Source: Paenibacillus segetis
GTDB lineage: Bacteria > Bacillota > Bacilli > Paenibacillales > Paenibacillaceae
DNA length: 64,000 nt
Direction: 5' to 3'
Assembly (NCBI RefSeq): GCF_014639155.1
Contig: NZ_BMFT01000004.1
Coordinates: 1-64,000 of the forward strand
In this document: in pieces, positions 41,386-50,225 of the stretch
Layout of the letters: each line of letters opens with the position of its first letter
Numbering within the stretch: position 1 is the stretch's first letter
Position numbers and translations under genes: made by a program
Notes under the pieces: generated by a model
Seen by the model: only the letters and a program-made list of their open reading frames with translations
What the model was told of the DNA's origin: nothing
The model's database searches: none

Positions 41386-42660
41386 ATGAGCGAATTGATC
41401 AATAATCGCGAGTATTTGGTACCAGAGCAAGGTCGTCGTCAAGAGATGCTGAAGGAAATCATGAAGGATCTGCACGCAGGGAAAAGTGTTGATGAGGTGA
41501 AGGCGCGTTTTCAGGAAGCTGTGGGTGACGTAACTGTCGAGGAGATCTCCGCGATGGAGCATGCTTTAATGGAAGAAGAAGGAATACCGGTATCTGAAGT
41601 GCAGCGGTTGTGCTCCGTGCATACGGCCATTTTCAAAGGATCAATTGAAGAGATTCATCGTTCGTCGAAGCCGGAGGATCAACCCGGGCATCCGGTGCAT
41701 ACGTTCAAACTAGAGAATCGTGAAATCGAACGGTTAGTTAATTTCAAGCTGCAATTGCATAGTGACAAGTTCCGCGTAGAAGATAGCACCGAAATGATTT
41801 ATAAATTACTGGATGATTTGAACCTCTTGTTAGATATCGATAAGCATTATAGCCGTAAGGAGAACTTATTGTTCCCCTACTTAGAGAAATACGGCATTTA
41901 TGGGCCTACGAAGGTGATGTGGGGCGTTGATGATGGAATTCGCGCGATGATTAAAGAAGTTAAAGGCAAATTAATGAACTATGATGGGGATAAGGAAACC
42001 TTAAGCATTGATTTAGCCCGTATTATTTCAGAAGTCAATGAAATGATTTTTAAAGAAGAGAACATTTTGATACCAATGGCACTAGGGAAATTGACTGAAG
42101 ATGAGTGGGTCAAGATTGCGGAAGAGAGTGAACTAATTGGCTTTTGCCTCGCAACTCCCGAGTCGAAATGGATTCCAGAGCGGGTTCCAATGGTAGGCGT
42201 GGAATCAGGCGAAGTGGTAGAATCGGACGAACAAGGTGACGCGAAGCAGATGCGTCAAGGCTTCGTCAAGTTCGACACGGGCATATTATCTATGAAGCAG
42301 TTGGAAGCGGTAATGAACCACCTACCCATTGACTTAACCTTCATTGATGAGCATGATGTTGTACGTTATTTCTCACACGGTAAAGAACGGATATTTGCCC
42401 GGACCAAAGCAGTGATCGGACGGACGGTACAGAACTGTCATCCACCGCAAAGTGTGCATATCGTGAATGAACTACTAGCTGATTTTAAATCGGGTAAAAA
42501 GGATAGTGAGGATTTCTGGATCGCGATGGGTGATAAATTTATCTATATTCGTTATTTTGCTATTCGGGATGCTGAAGCCCAATATATGGGAACTTTGGAG
42601 TTCACGCAAAATATTGCCCCGATCCGTGCACTAGAAGGGCAGAAGCGGATTATGTCCTAA
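41386..42660 (+). CDS. DUF438 / hemerythrin-like / PAS domain protein
   Basis: A 424-residue cytoplasmic protein. The N-terminal DUF438 domain (about 15-85, EMLKEIMKDLHAGKSVDEVK) is followed by a hemerythrin-like HHE region (about 105-245) with candidate iron ligands in HPVHTFKLENREIE, KHYSRKENLLFPYLEKYG and FKEENILIPMAL. The C-terminal PAS domain (about 300-424) includes MNHLPIDLTFIDEHDVVRYFS and GRTVQNCHPPQSVH. Hemerythrin-like domains bind oxygen or nitric oxide through a di-iron site. The ATG follows GAGGAGG. Together with the Fnr-type promoter upstream, a role in anaerobic, oxygen or NO response is inferred. Confidence 0.88.
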   Translation: MSELINNREYLVPEQGRRQEMLKEIMKDLHAGKSVDEVKARFQEAVGDVTVEEISAMEHALMEEEGIPVSEVQRLCSVHTAIFKGSIEEIHRSSKPEDQPGHPVHTFKLENREIERLVNFKLQLHSDKFRVEDSTEMIYKLLDDLNLLLDIDKHYSRKENLLFPYLEKYGIYGPTKVMWGVDDGIRAMIKEVKGKLMNYDGDKETLSIDLARIISEVNEMIFKEENILIPMALGKLTEDEWVKIAEESELIGFCLATPESKWIPERVPMVGVESGEVVESDEQGDAKQMRQGFVKFDTGILSMKQLEAVMNHLPIDLTFIDEHDVVRYFSHGKERIFARTKAVIGRTVQNCHPPQSVHIVNELLADFKSGKKDSEDFWIAMGDKFIYIRYFAIRDAEAQYMGTLEFTQNIAPIRALEGQKRIMS

Positions 42661-42670
42661 GCAGCATCAT

Positions 42671-42717
42671 AGCCATCTTGAATCTCGTCTTAGCGAGTTT
42701 CGGGGTGGCGTTTTTTT
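42671..42717 (+). terminator. Terminator after the DUF438 gene
   Basis: A long stem of GCCATCTTGAA with TTTCGGGGTGGC (several G-U pairs) and the inner CTCG/CGAG pair, followed by seven T residues. Confidence 0.88.
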
Positions 42718-42862
42718 GTCCTCCTGTGATCTAGATCATTCCCCAAAAGCCTTATGATTACTGGGTTTACGATTACCGCCGTCTCTTGACCGAAAGGGTG
42801 GGTTCGCTTATAGTTGGTACGTAGGATAAACAATTTTATTAGAGAAAAAGGTGGCTTGTGAA

Positions 42863-43813
42863 ATGTCTGAAAAAATCTACATTGGCGTTGATCTAGGCGG
42901 AACGGCGATTAAAGTCGGCATCTGTAATGAAGAAGGACAGCTTCTTCATACCTATGAGGGACCAACTGAGACCGAGAAGGGTTCCGATACGGTTGTTAAC
43001 AATATCGAGAAATATGTCCGGCTTATTGTGGAACAATCACCGTTTGATTGGGAGCAAGTAGCAGGTGTCGGTGCAGGGGTTGCTGGCTTTACTAACGTAC
43101 GCGAAGGGATTATTATTTTTGCGCCGAATGTAGGTTTGAAGGATTTACACATTCGTGAAATTCTGGAAGAACGTTTAGGCAAGCCGATCAAAATAGACAA
43201 TGATGCTAACGTTGCTGCACTTGGAGAAGCTTGGGGCGGTGCAGGTAAAGGCATCGATAACTGTGTTTGCTATACGCTGGGAACAGGCGTTGGTGGCGGG
43301 ATTATTATTAATGGCAAAATATATCAAGGCTTCTCTGGTTTTGCCGGAGAACTTGGTCATGTCTCCGTAGTTCCAGATCTGGAAGCGATCCAATGCGGCT
43401 GTGGCCAAATGGGCTGCTTAGAGACTGTCTCCTCTGCAACTGGAATTATCCGGATGGCTAAAGACGCAGTAGCACGCGGGGATCGTACTTCACTAGCGCT
43501 CGTAGAGAATATCATGGCGAAGGACGTATTTGATGCAGCCAAAGAAGGCGATGAAGCAGCGATTCGCATTGTTAACCGTGCAGCCTTCTATATCGGCAAA
43601 TCGCTTGCAGCAGTAGCGGCTGTCCTTAATCCAGAAGTCTTTATTATCGGCGGTGGGGTTTCCAAAGCAGGTGACATCCTATTTGACGAGATTCGTAGTG
43701 TATTTGCGAAGCTTACTCCTGCACCGATTCAAGAAGGTTTGAAGATTGTTCCCGCAACATTAGGTAATGATGCTGGAATGGTCGGAGCTGCCGGACTGTT
43801 CATCCGTTCTTAA
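42863..43813 (+). CDS. glcK: ROK-family glucokinase
   Basis: 316 residues from the ATG at 42863 with AAAAAGGTGG upstream; a GTG in frame at 42851 lies in that ribosome site. It phosphorylates glucose to glucose-6-phosphate. ATP-binding DLGGTAIKVGI, catalytic segment KIDNDANVAALGEAWGGAG, ELGHVSV and the zinc motif CGCGQMGCLETVSSA are intact. It lies just before rapZ-yvcK-whiA, and so within a carbon-metabolism neighbourhood. Confidence 0.93.
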   Translation: MSEKIYIGVDLGGTAIKVGICNEEGQLLHTYEGPTETEKGSDTVVNNIEKYVRLIVEQSPFDWEQVAGVGAGVAGFTNVREGIIIFAPNVGLKDLHIREILEERLGKPIKIDNDANVAALGEAWGGAGKGIDNCVCYTLGTGVGGGIIINGKIYQGFSGFAGELGHVSVVPDLEAIQCGCGQMGCLETVSSATGIIRMAKDAVARGDRTSLALVENIMAKDVFDAAKEGDEAAIRIVNRAAFYIGKSLAAVAAVLNPEVFIIGGGVSKAGDILFDEIRSVFAKLTPAPIQEGLKIVPATLGNDAGMVGAAGLFIRS

Positions 43814-43859
43814 TAAGAATATATAGAGGATTAGGAGAATTTTGCGGGGAGGGAAATGT

Positions 43860-44762
43860 ATGCCGGATAAGGAAGACACCTCAGTTGCTTCAGTTGCTAA
43901 TCTGATTATTATCACAGGGATGTCAGGCGCAGGTAAATCTCTTGCAGTAAGAAGCTTGGAAGACCTTGGCTTTTTTTGCGTAGACAATCTGCCACCGGTG
44001 CTAATTCCCAAATTTGCTGAACTAATTGAACAATCTAAAGGGAAGATTGCCAAAGTAGCGTTGGTTATCGATTTGCGCGGCCGTGAATTTTTCACAGCTT
44101 TGTCGGAATCGCTTGGATACGTGAAGGATCACTTTACGATTAATTGCGAAATCTTGTTTCTTGACGCGTCGGATTCTATTCTCGTTCAACGTTATAAGGA
44201 GAGCCGCCGTCGTCATCCACTTGCACCGGAAGGTATGCCTTTGGAGGGTATCAATCTGGAACGCAAAATGCTGGATGAGCTGAAGATATCCGCTACCCAA
44301 GTGATTGATACTAGTAACATGAAGCCGGCTCAACTTAAAGAGAAGATTATTTCAAGGTTTTCACATTTAGAGAGCAGCACTTTATCCGTCAACATTACAT
44401 CCTTTGGATTTAAATATGGCATACCAATCGATGCAGATCTTGTATTCGACGTTCGGTTTTTGCCTAACCCTCATTACATTGAACAGCTACGACCAAACAC
44501 AGGACAAGACAATGATGTATATGAATATGTTATGAAGTGGCCGGAGACGCAGCTGTTTTTGACCAAGTTGCTCGATATGCTGCATTTTTTGCTACCTCAA
44601 TATCATAAAGAGGGTAAAAGCCAGGTCATTATTGGCATCGGCTGTACGGGTGGAAAGCACCGTTCAGTGGCGATTGCCGAATATTTAGGCCGGATGCTGG
44701 GAACAAGCGAAACGGAGACGGTTCGTGTAAGTCACAGGGATTCGGATCGAGACCGGCACTAA
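43860..44762 (+). CDS. rapZ: RNase adapter / nucleotide-binding protein RapZ (YvcJ)
   Basis: 300 residues from ATG at 43860 with GGGGAGGG upstream; a TTG at 43842 would lie before that ribosome site. The P-loop GMSGAGKS is followed by the family segments [19 protein letters not shown] and, near the C-terminus, [19 protein letters not shown]. In enteric bacteria RapZ controls glmS mRNA turnover; in Bacillus YvcJ is a GTPase/ATPase linked to competence. First gene of the conserved rapZ-yvcK-whiA-HPr cluster; the yvcI-type Nudix gene usually found before it is absent here. Confidence 0.95.
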   Translation: MPDKEDTSVASVANLIIITGMSGAGKSLAVRSLEDLGFFCVDNLPPVLIPKFAELIEQSKGKIAKVALVIDLRGREFFTALSESLGYVKDHFTINCEILFLDASDSILVQRYKESRRRHPLAPEGMPLEGINLERKMLDELKISATQVIDTSNMKPAQLKEKIISRFSHLESSTLSVNITSFGFKYGIPIDADLVFDVRFLPNPHYIEQLRPNTGQDNDVYEYVMKWPETQLFLTKLLDMLHFLLPQYHKEGKSQVIIGIGCTGGKHRSVAIAEYLGRMLGTSETETVRVSHRDSDRDRH

Positions 44763-44780
44763 GAGGTGAATTATAAATTC

Positions 44781-45767
44781 ATGAATCGGACGAATGAAGG
44801 AAGAGTTCCACGAATTGTAGTGATGGGTGGGGGAACAGGTCTCTCGGTCATGCTGCGTGGATTGAAAGAGAAACCGCTTGATATTACGGCCATCGTCACG
44901 GTCGCCGATGATGGGGGGAGCTCAGGCATTCTTCGGAATGAGCTGCACATGCCACCTCCAGGTGATATTCGTAACGTATTGACTGCTCTAGCAGATGTTG
45001 AGCCGCTATTGTCCGACATGCTGAGTTACCGCTTTGCCGCTGGTTCAGGTCTGGCGGGACATAGTTTAGGTAATCTGATCTTGGCGGCAATTACGGATAT
45101 TTCAGGTGATTTTGTTACGGCAGTTCGCGAGCTTAGCCGCGTGTTTGCCGTTCGCGGACGTGTTCTACCTGCAGCAGGTCAAGCGGTAATACTTCATGCA
45201 GAGATGGAAGACGGAAGTATTGTTACGGGTGAATCGAAGATACCGGAGGCTCAGGGTAAGATCAAACGGATCTTCTTAGAACCACAGGAAGTTGAGCCGC
45301 TACCTGAGGCAGTGGAAGCGATTCGAGATGCGGATGCGATCCTTATCGGACCGGGAAGCTTGTATACCAGTATTATTCCGAATTTGCTTGTACCGAAGCT
45401 GGCAGAAGCCGTTCTTGAGAATACCGAAGCGATCAAAATATTTGTATGTAATGTAATGACCCAACCTGGTGAGACAGATGATTATACGGTTAGCGATCAC
45501 TTGCAAGCTGTTTATGAACATGTAGGGCATCATTTATTTGATTATGTCATCGTTAATGATGGTGAAATTCCACCTCAAGTTCAGGATTTCTATGCAGAAA
45601 AGGGTGCCAAACCTGTCCAGATTGACATGGATGTGGTGACGAGCCGAGGTTATAAAGTTATTTCAGATACACTGGTGTTATTCCGTCGGTATTTAAGACA
45701 TGATGCTGACAAGTTAAGCCAACACATTTATCAATTAGTGCAGAACTGGATTTTACGAAAGAGGTGA
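44781..45767 (+). CDS. yvcK: YvcK-family gluconeogenesis factor
   Basis: 328 residues from the ATG at 44781; a GTG at 44766 in frame overlaps the ribosome site AGAGGTG, so the ATG is preferred although the spacing is long (12 bases). The family P-loop-like segment [17 protein letters not shown] is followed by [13 protein letters not shown] and [14 protein letters not shown], matching YvcK/CofD-related proteins. YvcK binds UDP-sugars and is needed for growth on gluconeogenic carbon and for proper cell-wall synthesis. It overlaps or abuts whiA, a coupled pair. Confidence 0.94.
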   Translation: MNRTNEGRVPRIVVMGGGTGLSVMLRGLKEKPLDITAIVTVADDGGSSGILRNELHMPPPGDIRNVLTALADVEPLLSDMLSYRFAAGSGLAGHSLGNLILAAITDISGDFVTAVRELSRVFAVRGRVLPAAGQAVILHAEMEDGSIVTGESKIPEAQGKIKRIFLEPQEVEPLPEAVEAIRDADAILIGPGSLYTSIIPNLLVPKLAEAVLENTEAIKIFVCNVMTQPGETDDYTVSDHLQAVYEHVGHHLFDYVIVNDGEIPPQVQDFYAEKGAKPVQIDMDVVTSRGYKVISDTLVLFRRYLRHDADKLSQHIYQLVQNWILRKR

Positions 45768-45772
45768 GTCCC

Positions 45773-46702
45773 TTGTCGTTTGCGGCGCAAACCAAAAAAG
45801 AATTAACCATGATCGAAGCTGAACCTTGCTGCGAGCAAGCCGAGTTGTCCGCTCTCATTCGGATGAACGGTTCGGTGTCAGTATCGAACAAAAAGGTTAT
45901 CTTGGACATTTCCACGGAGAACGCCGCGATTGCAAGGCGAATATATTCATTAATCAAGAAGCACTTTCAAATTCATACGGAATTATTGGTCCGTAAAAAA
46001 ATGCGTTTGAAGAAGAATAATGTGTATATCGTGCGGATTCCAGCCAGAGTTCAAGAAATCCTTGAGAAGCTGCACATCGTGTCAGAAGGATTTATTTTTA
46101 CACCGGGGATTAATAGTGACCTTACCCGGAGAAACTGTTGTAAGCGGGCGTACCTTCGGGGCGCGTTTATGGCTGGGGGGTCTGTTAATAATCCTGAGGG
46201 CTCATCGTATCATTTAGAGATTGCCTCTATGTACGAGGAACACTGTAAGGCGTTGGTTGAGCTTGCTAATGAATTTCATTTAAATGCTCGCTGCATCGAA
46301 CGTAAGAAAGGTTTTATTTTCTATATTAAAGAGGGCGAGAAGATTATTGAGTTATTGAATATCATTGGAGCCCACCAAGCGTTATTTAAATTCGAGGACG
46401 TTAGAATTATGCGTGATATGCGTAATTCTGTGAATCGGATTGTCAATTGTGAGACGGCTAACCTAAATAAGACCATCGGTGCAGCAGTTCGGCAGATTGA
46501 CAACATCAAATTGCTTCAGCAGGAAATGGGTCTTCACAATTTGCCCGACAAGCTCAGAGAGGTTGCTGAGGTGCGTTTGGCACATCCCGATATGAATCTG
46601 AAGGAAGTCGGTGAGTTACTCAAGGGAACCGTTAGTAAATCAGGGGTCAATCACCGACTACGTAAAATTGATGAGCTTGCGGAAAAAATTCGTGGTAGCT
46701 AA
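45773..46702 (+). CDS. whiA: DNA-binding protein WhiA
   Basis: About 309 residues from TTG at 45773 (product begins [17 protein letters not shown]), which has GAGGTGA six bases upstream; homologues start at this point rather than at the GTG at 45764. The N-terminal LAGLIDADG-like domain contains [17 protein letters not shown], and the C-terminal helix-turn-helix spans [16 protein letters not shown] and [16 protein letters not shown]. WhiA influences cell division and chromosome segregation in Bacillus. Third gene of the rapZ-yvcK-whiA cluster. Confidence 0.95.
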   Translation: MSFAAQTKKELTMIEAEPCCEQAELSALIRMNGSVSVSNKKVILDISTENAAIARRIYSLIKKHFQIHTELLVRKKMRLKKNNVYIVRIPARVQEILEKLHIVSEGFIFTPGINSDLTRRNCCKRAYLRGAFMAGGSVNNPEGSSYHLEIASMYEEHCKALVELANEFHLNARCIERKKGFIFYIKEGEKIIELLNIIGAHQALFKFEDVRIMRDMRNSVNRIVNCETANLNKTIGAAVRQIDNIKLLQQEMGLHNLPDKLREVAEVRLAHPDMNLKEVGELLKGTVSKSGVNHRLRKIDELAEKIRGS

Positions 46703-46733
46703 AGTCTTTTGCTAGTGTGTTAGATGAAGTGTA

Positions 46734-46742
46734 TGCTATAAT
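46734..46742 (+). promoter_or_regulatory. Candidate extended -10 promoter of the HPr-family gene
   Basis: TGCTATAAT is a perfect -10 with a TGN extension, 69 bases before the ATG at 46811. A clear -35 is not seen. It implies that the HPr-family gene has its own promoter besides read-through from whiA. Confidence 0.5.
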
Positions 46743-46810
46743 GATATAAATAATAGTGACTATGATGTGAATATTGTGATAATTGAATTTGTAATAGGGG
46801 GTTAGGTTTC

Positions 46811-47080
46811 ATGGTCAAAAACCCGGTAACCGTTCGTTTGAAAACGGGACTTCATGCCCGGCCGGCGGCACTTTTCGTTCAAGAAGCGAATAAATATTCG
46901 TCTGAAATTTTCGTTGAAAAAGATGATAAAAAAGTTAATGCCAAAAGCATCATGGGGATTATGAGCCTTGCCATCAGCACTGGAACAGAAATCTACATCA
47001 GTGCAGAAGGCGCAGATGCGGAGCAAGCCGCAAACGCTTTAATTAATTTAGTCAGCAAAGAAGAATTGGAAAATCAATAA
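46811..47080 (+). CDS. HPr-family phosphocarrier protein at the crh locus
   Basis: An 89-residue HPr-fold protein. His15 in TGLHARPAALFVQEA (EI phosphorylation site) and Ser46 in VNAKSIMGIMSLAIS (HprK phosphorylation site) are both present. The gene order rapZ-yvcK-whiA and then this gene is that of B. subtilis, where the fourth gene is crh, whose product has Gln at position 15. Retention of His15 means this protein could work in the phosphotransferase system as true HPr as well as in CcpA control. Whether a separate ptsH exists cannot be seen from the window. Confidence 0.9.
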   Translation: MVKNPVTVRLKTGLHARPAALFVQEANKYSSEIFVEKDDKKVNAKSIMGIMSLAISTGTEIYISAEGADAEQAANALINLVSKEELENQ

Positions 47081-47117
47081 TTAGCAGATTGTTTATGATT
47101 ATGATTTCCAATGTTAT

Positions 47118-47161
47118 AAGGGGATGGTTTCGTTAGATTCATAACGAAGCTGTCCCTTTTT
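47118..47161 (+). terminator. Terminator after the HPr-family gene
   Basis: A long stem of AAGGGGATGGTTTCGTTA with TAACGAAGCTGTCCCTTT (G-U pairs included) with the loop GATTCA, followed by T residues. Confidence 0.9.
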
Positions 47162-47255
47162 AATTGGTCTGGTAAATTTTAAATAAAAATTTGCAACATT
47201 TGTCCATTGATTTCGTCAGGTAGTTAAAGTTATCAAAAAATGGAGGTCATGACCA

Positions 47256-48011
47256 ATGAAAACGTGGATGAAGCCCGTAAGTGCAGTCTTGATTGCAGGT
47301 ACTTTACTTGTTGGAGGAACGGTGATGAATGGAGCATTAGGATTGTCTCAGCCCGTATATGCCGATAGTGATGTACAGAAAAATGTAGTTAACGTAACCG
47401 GAACTGGAGAAATATCCATTAAGCCGGATGTGGCGTATTTGTCCATAGGTGTACAGACTGAAGCTACAACAGCAAAGGAAGCACAAAGTGCTAATGCAGC
47501 AAAAGTGGCTAAGCTGAACACGCTTCTCAAGGATACCTGGAAAATCGATAAGAAGGATATCCAAACTGGACAATTCTATGTACAACCCAATTACACCTAC
47601 AGTGAAAAAGAAGGACAAAAGGTAAAGGGATACACAGCGGTGCATACCCTCCAAGTGACTTATCGTGATCTGGATAAAGTAGGTCAATTGCTAGATGGAG
47701 CTTCCGGAGCAGGTGCTAACGTAATTAACAACATCACTTTTGATACGGAGAAACGTGATCAGTTTGAAGAGCAAGTGATTCAGAAAGCCATGGCTAACGC
47801 GAGCATGAAAGCTTCAGCTATCGCTAAAGCTGCAAATCGCCAAATCGGCGTTGTAATGAGCGTTACTCAATCCAGTAATTCGGTAGGTGTATACACTCAG
47901 AATTATTTGATGAAAGAGATGGCTACAGCCGATTCCGGTGCAAGCACACAGATCGAGGCAGGCGAAATCAAAGTAAATACAACGGTAAGTGTAACGTATG
48001 AGTTGAAGTAA
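47256..48011 (+). CDS. Secreted SIMPL (DUF541) domain protein
   Basis: A 251-residue protein with a signal peptide (hydrophobic residues about 8-30, cleavage near PVYA-DS). The remainder is one SIMPL/DUF541 domain: VNVTGTGEISIKPDVAYLSIGV, KGYTAVHTLQVTYRDLDKVG and NTTVSVTYELK at the end. Related proteins (YggE, BP26) are periplasmic or cell-surface oligomers linked to oxidative or membrane stress. The ATG follows ATGGAGG. It is a single gene with a terminator on each side. Confidence 0.9.
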   Translation: MKTWMKPVSAVLIAGTLLVGGTVMNGALGLSQPVYADSDVQKNVVNVTGTGEISIKPDVAYLSIGVQTEATTAKEAQSANAAKVAKLNTLLKDTWKIDKKDIQTGQFYVQPNYTYSEKEGQKVKGYTAVHTLQVTYRDLDKVGQLLDGASGAGANVINNITFDTEKRDQFEEQVIQKAMANASMKASAIAKAANRQIGVVMSVTQSSNSVGVYTQNYLMKEMATADSGASTQIEAGEIKVNTTVSVTYELK

Positions 48012-48047
48012 ATTATTTTTCCTCATAATATATGGGAGGCAAAAGAT

Positions 48048-48094
48048 CGAGATATCGCTGCTTTGCTTTATGGGCGATGTTTCGGTTTTTTTTT
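48048..48094 (+). terminator. Terminator after the SIMPL-domain gene
   Basis: An 11-pair stem CGAGATATCGC / GCGATGTTTCG (48048-48058 and 48074-48084) is followed by nine T residues. Confidence 0.9.
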
Positions 48095-48095
48095 G

Positions 48096-48259
48096 TTATT
48101 TTAATCTAGAAGGATGTTCAAAAGCGATTATGATAAGAAGTGGAAATAAGCTATAATGATCTTTGGGTTATCGATTTGCTTAATTTAGTAAAAAGGGAGT
48201 TATTATTTAACACGATGTCCAAATACCTTCCAAATCATGACTGAGTACCTAGAAAAGTG
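48096..48259 (+). other. Unassigned part of the 400-base gap before the pot operon
   Basis: AT-rich sequence between the SIMPL terminator and the pot promoter. No open frame with a ribosome site, RNA gene or clear repeat is recognised. It includes a short stretch ATGTTCAAAAG resembling one arm of the dispersed repeat but no second arm. Confidence 0.5.
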
Positions 48260-48288
48260 TTGTAACCCGTGACAAAACAAGGTATAGT
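48260..48288 (+). promoter_or_regulatory. SigA promoter of the potABCD operon
   Basis: TTGTAA (48260-48265) and TATAGT (48283-48288) are separated by exactly 17 bases; the start point falls near 48295, 117 bases before potA. Confidence 0.65.
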
Positions 48289-48320
48289 GAATATGCAAAA
48301 AATGAAATAACGACCCGATA

Positions 48321-48349
48321 AGCCATACCAATGGATATGGTTTTTTTTT
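48321..48349 (+). terminator. Leader terminator/attenuator before potA
   Basis: GCCATACC pairs with GGATATGG around a short AAT loop and is followed by nine T residues. It lies 27-55 bases after the predicted start of the pot transcript, before any coding sequence, so transcription must read through it to reach potA. Confidence 0.7.
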
Positions 48350-48411
48350 CTTAAATTAGATCATAGTATGGTTGACCATATAAAAATACATTTAAAGGAG
48401 TTGAGGCATAC

Positions 48412-49380
48412 ATGATTGAACTAGTCCAGGTCGAAAAGCAATTTGCGGGACAAGTTGTTGTGCATCCGCTATCTCTCACCATTAGGGAAGGTGAATTCCT
48501 GACCTTACTTGGTCCAAGTGGCTGCGGCAAAACAACAATTCTGCGCATGATCGCAGGATTCGAGCAACCAACAGAAGGAAAAATCTTACTTGATGGTAAA
48601 GATCTAACGAATCTGCCTCCAAATCGTCGGGATTTGAACTTGGTCTTTCAACATTATGCCTTATTCCCACATATGACGGTTGAAGATAATATTGCTTTTG
48701 GATTAAAGATGAAGAAGATGCCTGTAAAGGAACAACGGCAGCGTATTGAGGAAGCTGTCACGATGACACAACTAACTGCACTCGTGAAGCGTTACCCACA
48801 TCAATTGTCTGGTGGGCAGCAACAACGTGTAGCCATTGCCCGTGCGATTGCTAATAAGCCTAAGGTTCTTTTATTGGATGAGCCTCTGGGTGCACTAGAT
48901 TTGCAACTGCGAAAGAATCTACAGTCAGAGTTGAAGCAATTACAACGGAGTTTGGGTATAACCTTTGTATATGTTACACATGATCAAGAAGAAGCGATGA
49001 TGTTATCCGACCGGATCGTCATTATGAATAGTGGACAAGTTGAACAAATCGGTTCACCACGTGAAATCTACGCCACGCCGACAACTCTGTTCTCGGCTAC
49101 TTTCGTGGGCGAGAATAATATTTTCTCGCGTGATGGCAAATTAATTGCCATTCGTCCAGAAAAGTTACGAGCATCACGTGACCTGGAAGGCGCTAAGCGG
49201 GTTGGTGAAGTGTTAGATGTATTATACCTAGGAAGTATTCATAAGCTACTCGTGCAGCTCGATAACGAGCCAATGACAGTTTCTATCGTCCTTGATTTCA
49301 CCGACAATCGTCCATGGGTGGTTGGAGAGAAAATCGGGGTGGACTGGAGACCGGAAGACGAGGTGATCATCGGATCATGA
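48412..49380 (+). CDS. potA: Spermidine/putrescine ABC transporter ATPase
   Basis: A 322-residue ATPase of the polyamine/opine importer class. Walker [10 protein letters not shown], the Q-loop [11 protein letters not shown], signature [14 protein letters not shown], Walker [12 protein letters not shown] and H-loop THDQEEAM are intact; a TOBE-like C-terminal domain (about 235-322) contains [12 protein letters not shown]. It is slightly shorter than E. coli PotA, typical for Firmicutes. The ATG follows AAAGGAG. First gene of potABCD. Confidence 0.93.
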   Translation: MIELVQVEKQFAGQVVVHPLSLTIREGEFLTLLGPSGCGKTTILRMIAGFEQPTEGKILLDGKDLTNLPPNRRDLNLVFQHYALFPHMTVEDNIAFGLKMKKMPVKEQRQRIEEAVTMTQLTALVKRYPHQLSGGQQQRVAIARAIANKPKVLLLDEPLGALDLQLRKNLQSELKQLQRSLGITFVYVTHDQEEAMMLSDRIVIMNSGQVEQIGSPREIYATPTTLFSATFVGENNIFSRDGKLIAIRPEKLRASRDLEGAKRVGEVLDVLYLGSIHKLLVQLDNEPMTVSIVLDFTDNRPWVVGEKIGVDWRPEDEVIIGS

Positions 49381-50225
49381 AGAAATCAAACCTGAGTGTA
49401 TTGCCGGTAATTGCATGGCTGGTTCTGTTTCTGGTTATTCCAATGTTAATCGTCGTAGGAATCTCCTTCATGGGACGTGACGACCTCGGCAATGTGGTGT
49501 TAGATTTCAATCTGGAGTCGTATTCCAGGTTTTTCGATCCGTTGTATCTAGGTATTTATTGGGACACGATTGAATTGTCGGTGCTGACAACGGTTCTATG
49601 TCTTCTGCTCAGTTATCCGCTGGCTTATTATATTGCAAATGCGGGTCCAAGAATGCAAACATGGGGACTTGTGTTGATTACGATTCCTTTCTGGATCAAC
49701 TTTTTGATCCGCACTTATGCTTGGGTACTATTACTTCGTACGCAGGGAATAGTGAATAATCTATTACTCGATTTTGGCCTAATCCAGGAACCACTGCAGA
49801 TGCTGTATACTAAAGGCGCAGTCTTATTGGGCATGGTATATACATTTATTCCGTTTATGGTGTTACCAATCTATGTAGCACTTGAGCAGATGGATAAGAA
49901 GCTACTGGAAGCAGCCAGCGATCTTGGGGCTTCGGGATGGAAATCATTTTGGCACATTACACTACCTCAGACGAAGTCAGGTATCATGACAGGTTCTGTA
50001 TTGGTGTATGTATCTACAACAGGGATGTTTGTTGTTACGGACATTCTAGGTGGATCGAAGTCTTCTATGATTAGTAACATTATTCAAAGTCAATTTCTAG
50101 GGGCACGGAACTGGCCATTTGGTTCCGCACTGTCCGTCATATTCGTCATAACGTCGCTGATTATGATTGCGCTGTTTAACAAAGCTATGACTTCAAAACA
50201 CATGGCAGCGAAGGAGGGACGCTAA
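49377..50225 (+). CDS. potB: Spermidine/putrescine ABC transporter permease PotB
   Basis: 282 residues from the ATG at 49377, which overlaps the potA stop (ATGA) and has GAGGTGAT upstream. Six membrane segments and the EAA-type loop EAASDLGASGWKSFWHITLPQTKSG (about 175-200, given by position) identify a binding-protein-dependent permease. It pairs with PotC to form the channel. Confidence 0.94.
   Translation: MKKSNLSVLPVIAWLVLFLVIPMLIVVGISFMGRDDLGNVVLDFNLESYSRFFDPLYLGIYWDTIELSVLTTVLCLLLSYPLAYYIANAGPRMQTWGLVLITIPFWINFLIRTYAWVLLLRTQGIVNNLLLDFGLIQEPLQMLYTKGAVLLGMVYTFIPFMVLPIYVALEQMDKKLLEAASDLGASGWKSFWHITLPQTKSGIMTGSVLVYVSTTGMFVVTDILGGSKSSMISNIIQSQFLGARNWPFGSALSVIFVITSLIMIALFNKAMTSKHMAAKEGR

Noticed and set aside
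42725..42740. TGTGATCTAGATCATT before glcK as a second Fnr/Crp-type site
   Set aside because: Only eight of ten consensus positions match and no -10 element is found at the class II distance; probably chance.
48109..48125. Third copy of the GTTCAAAAG repeat element
   Set aside because: Only one arm (ATGTTCAAAAG) is present, without the GGTAG flank or the opposite arm.
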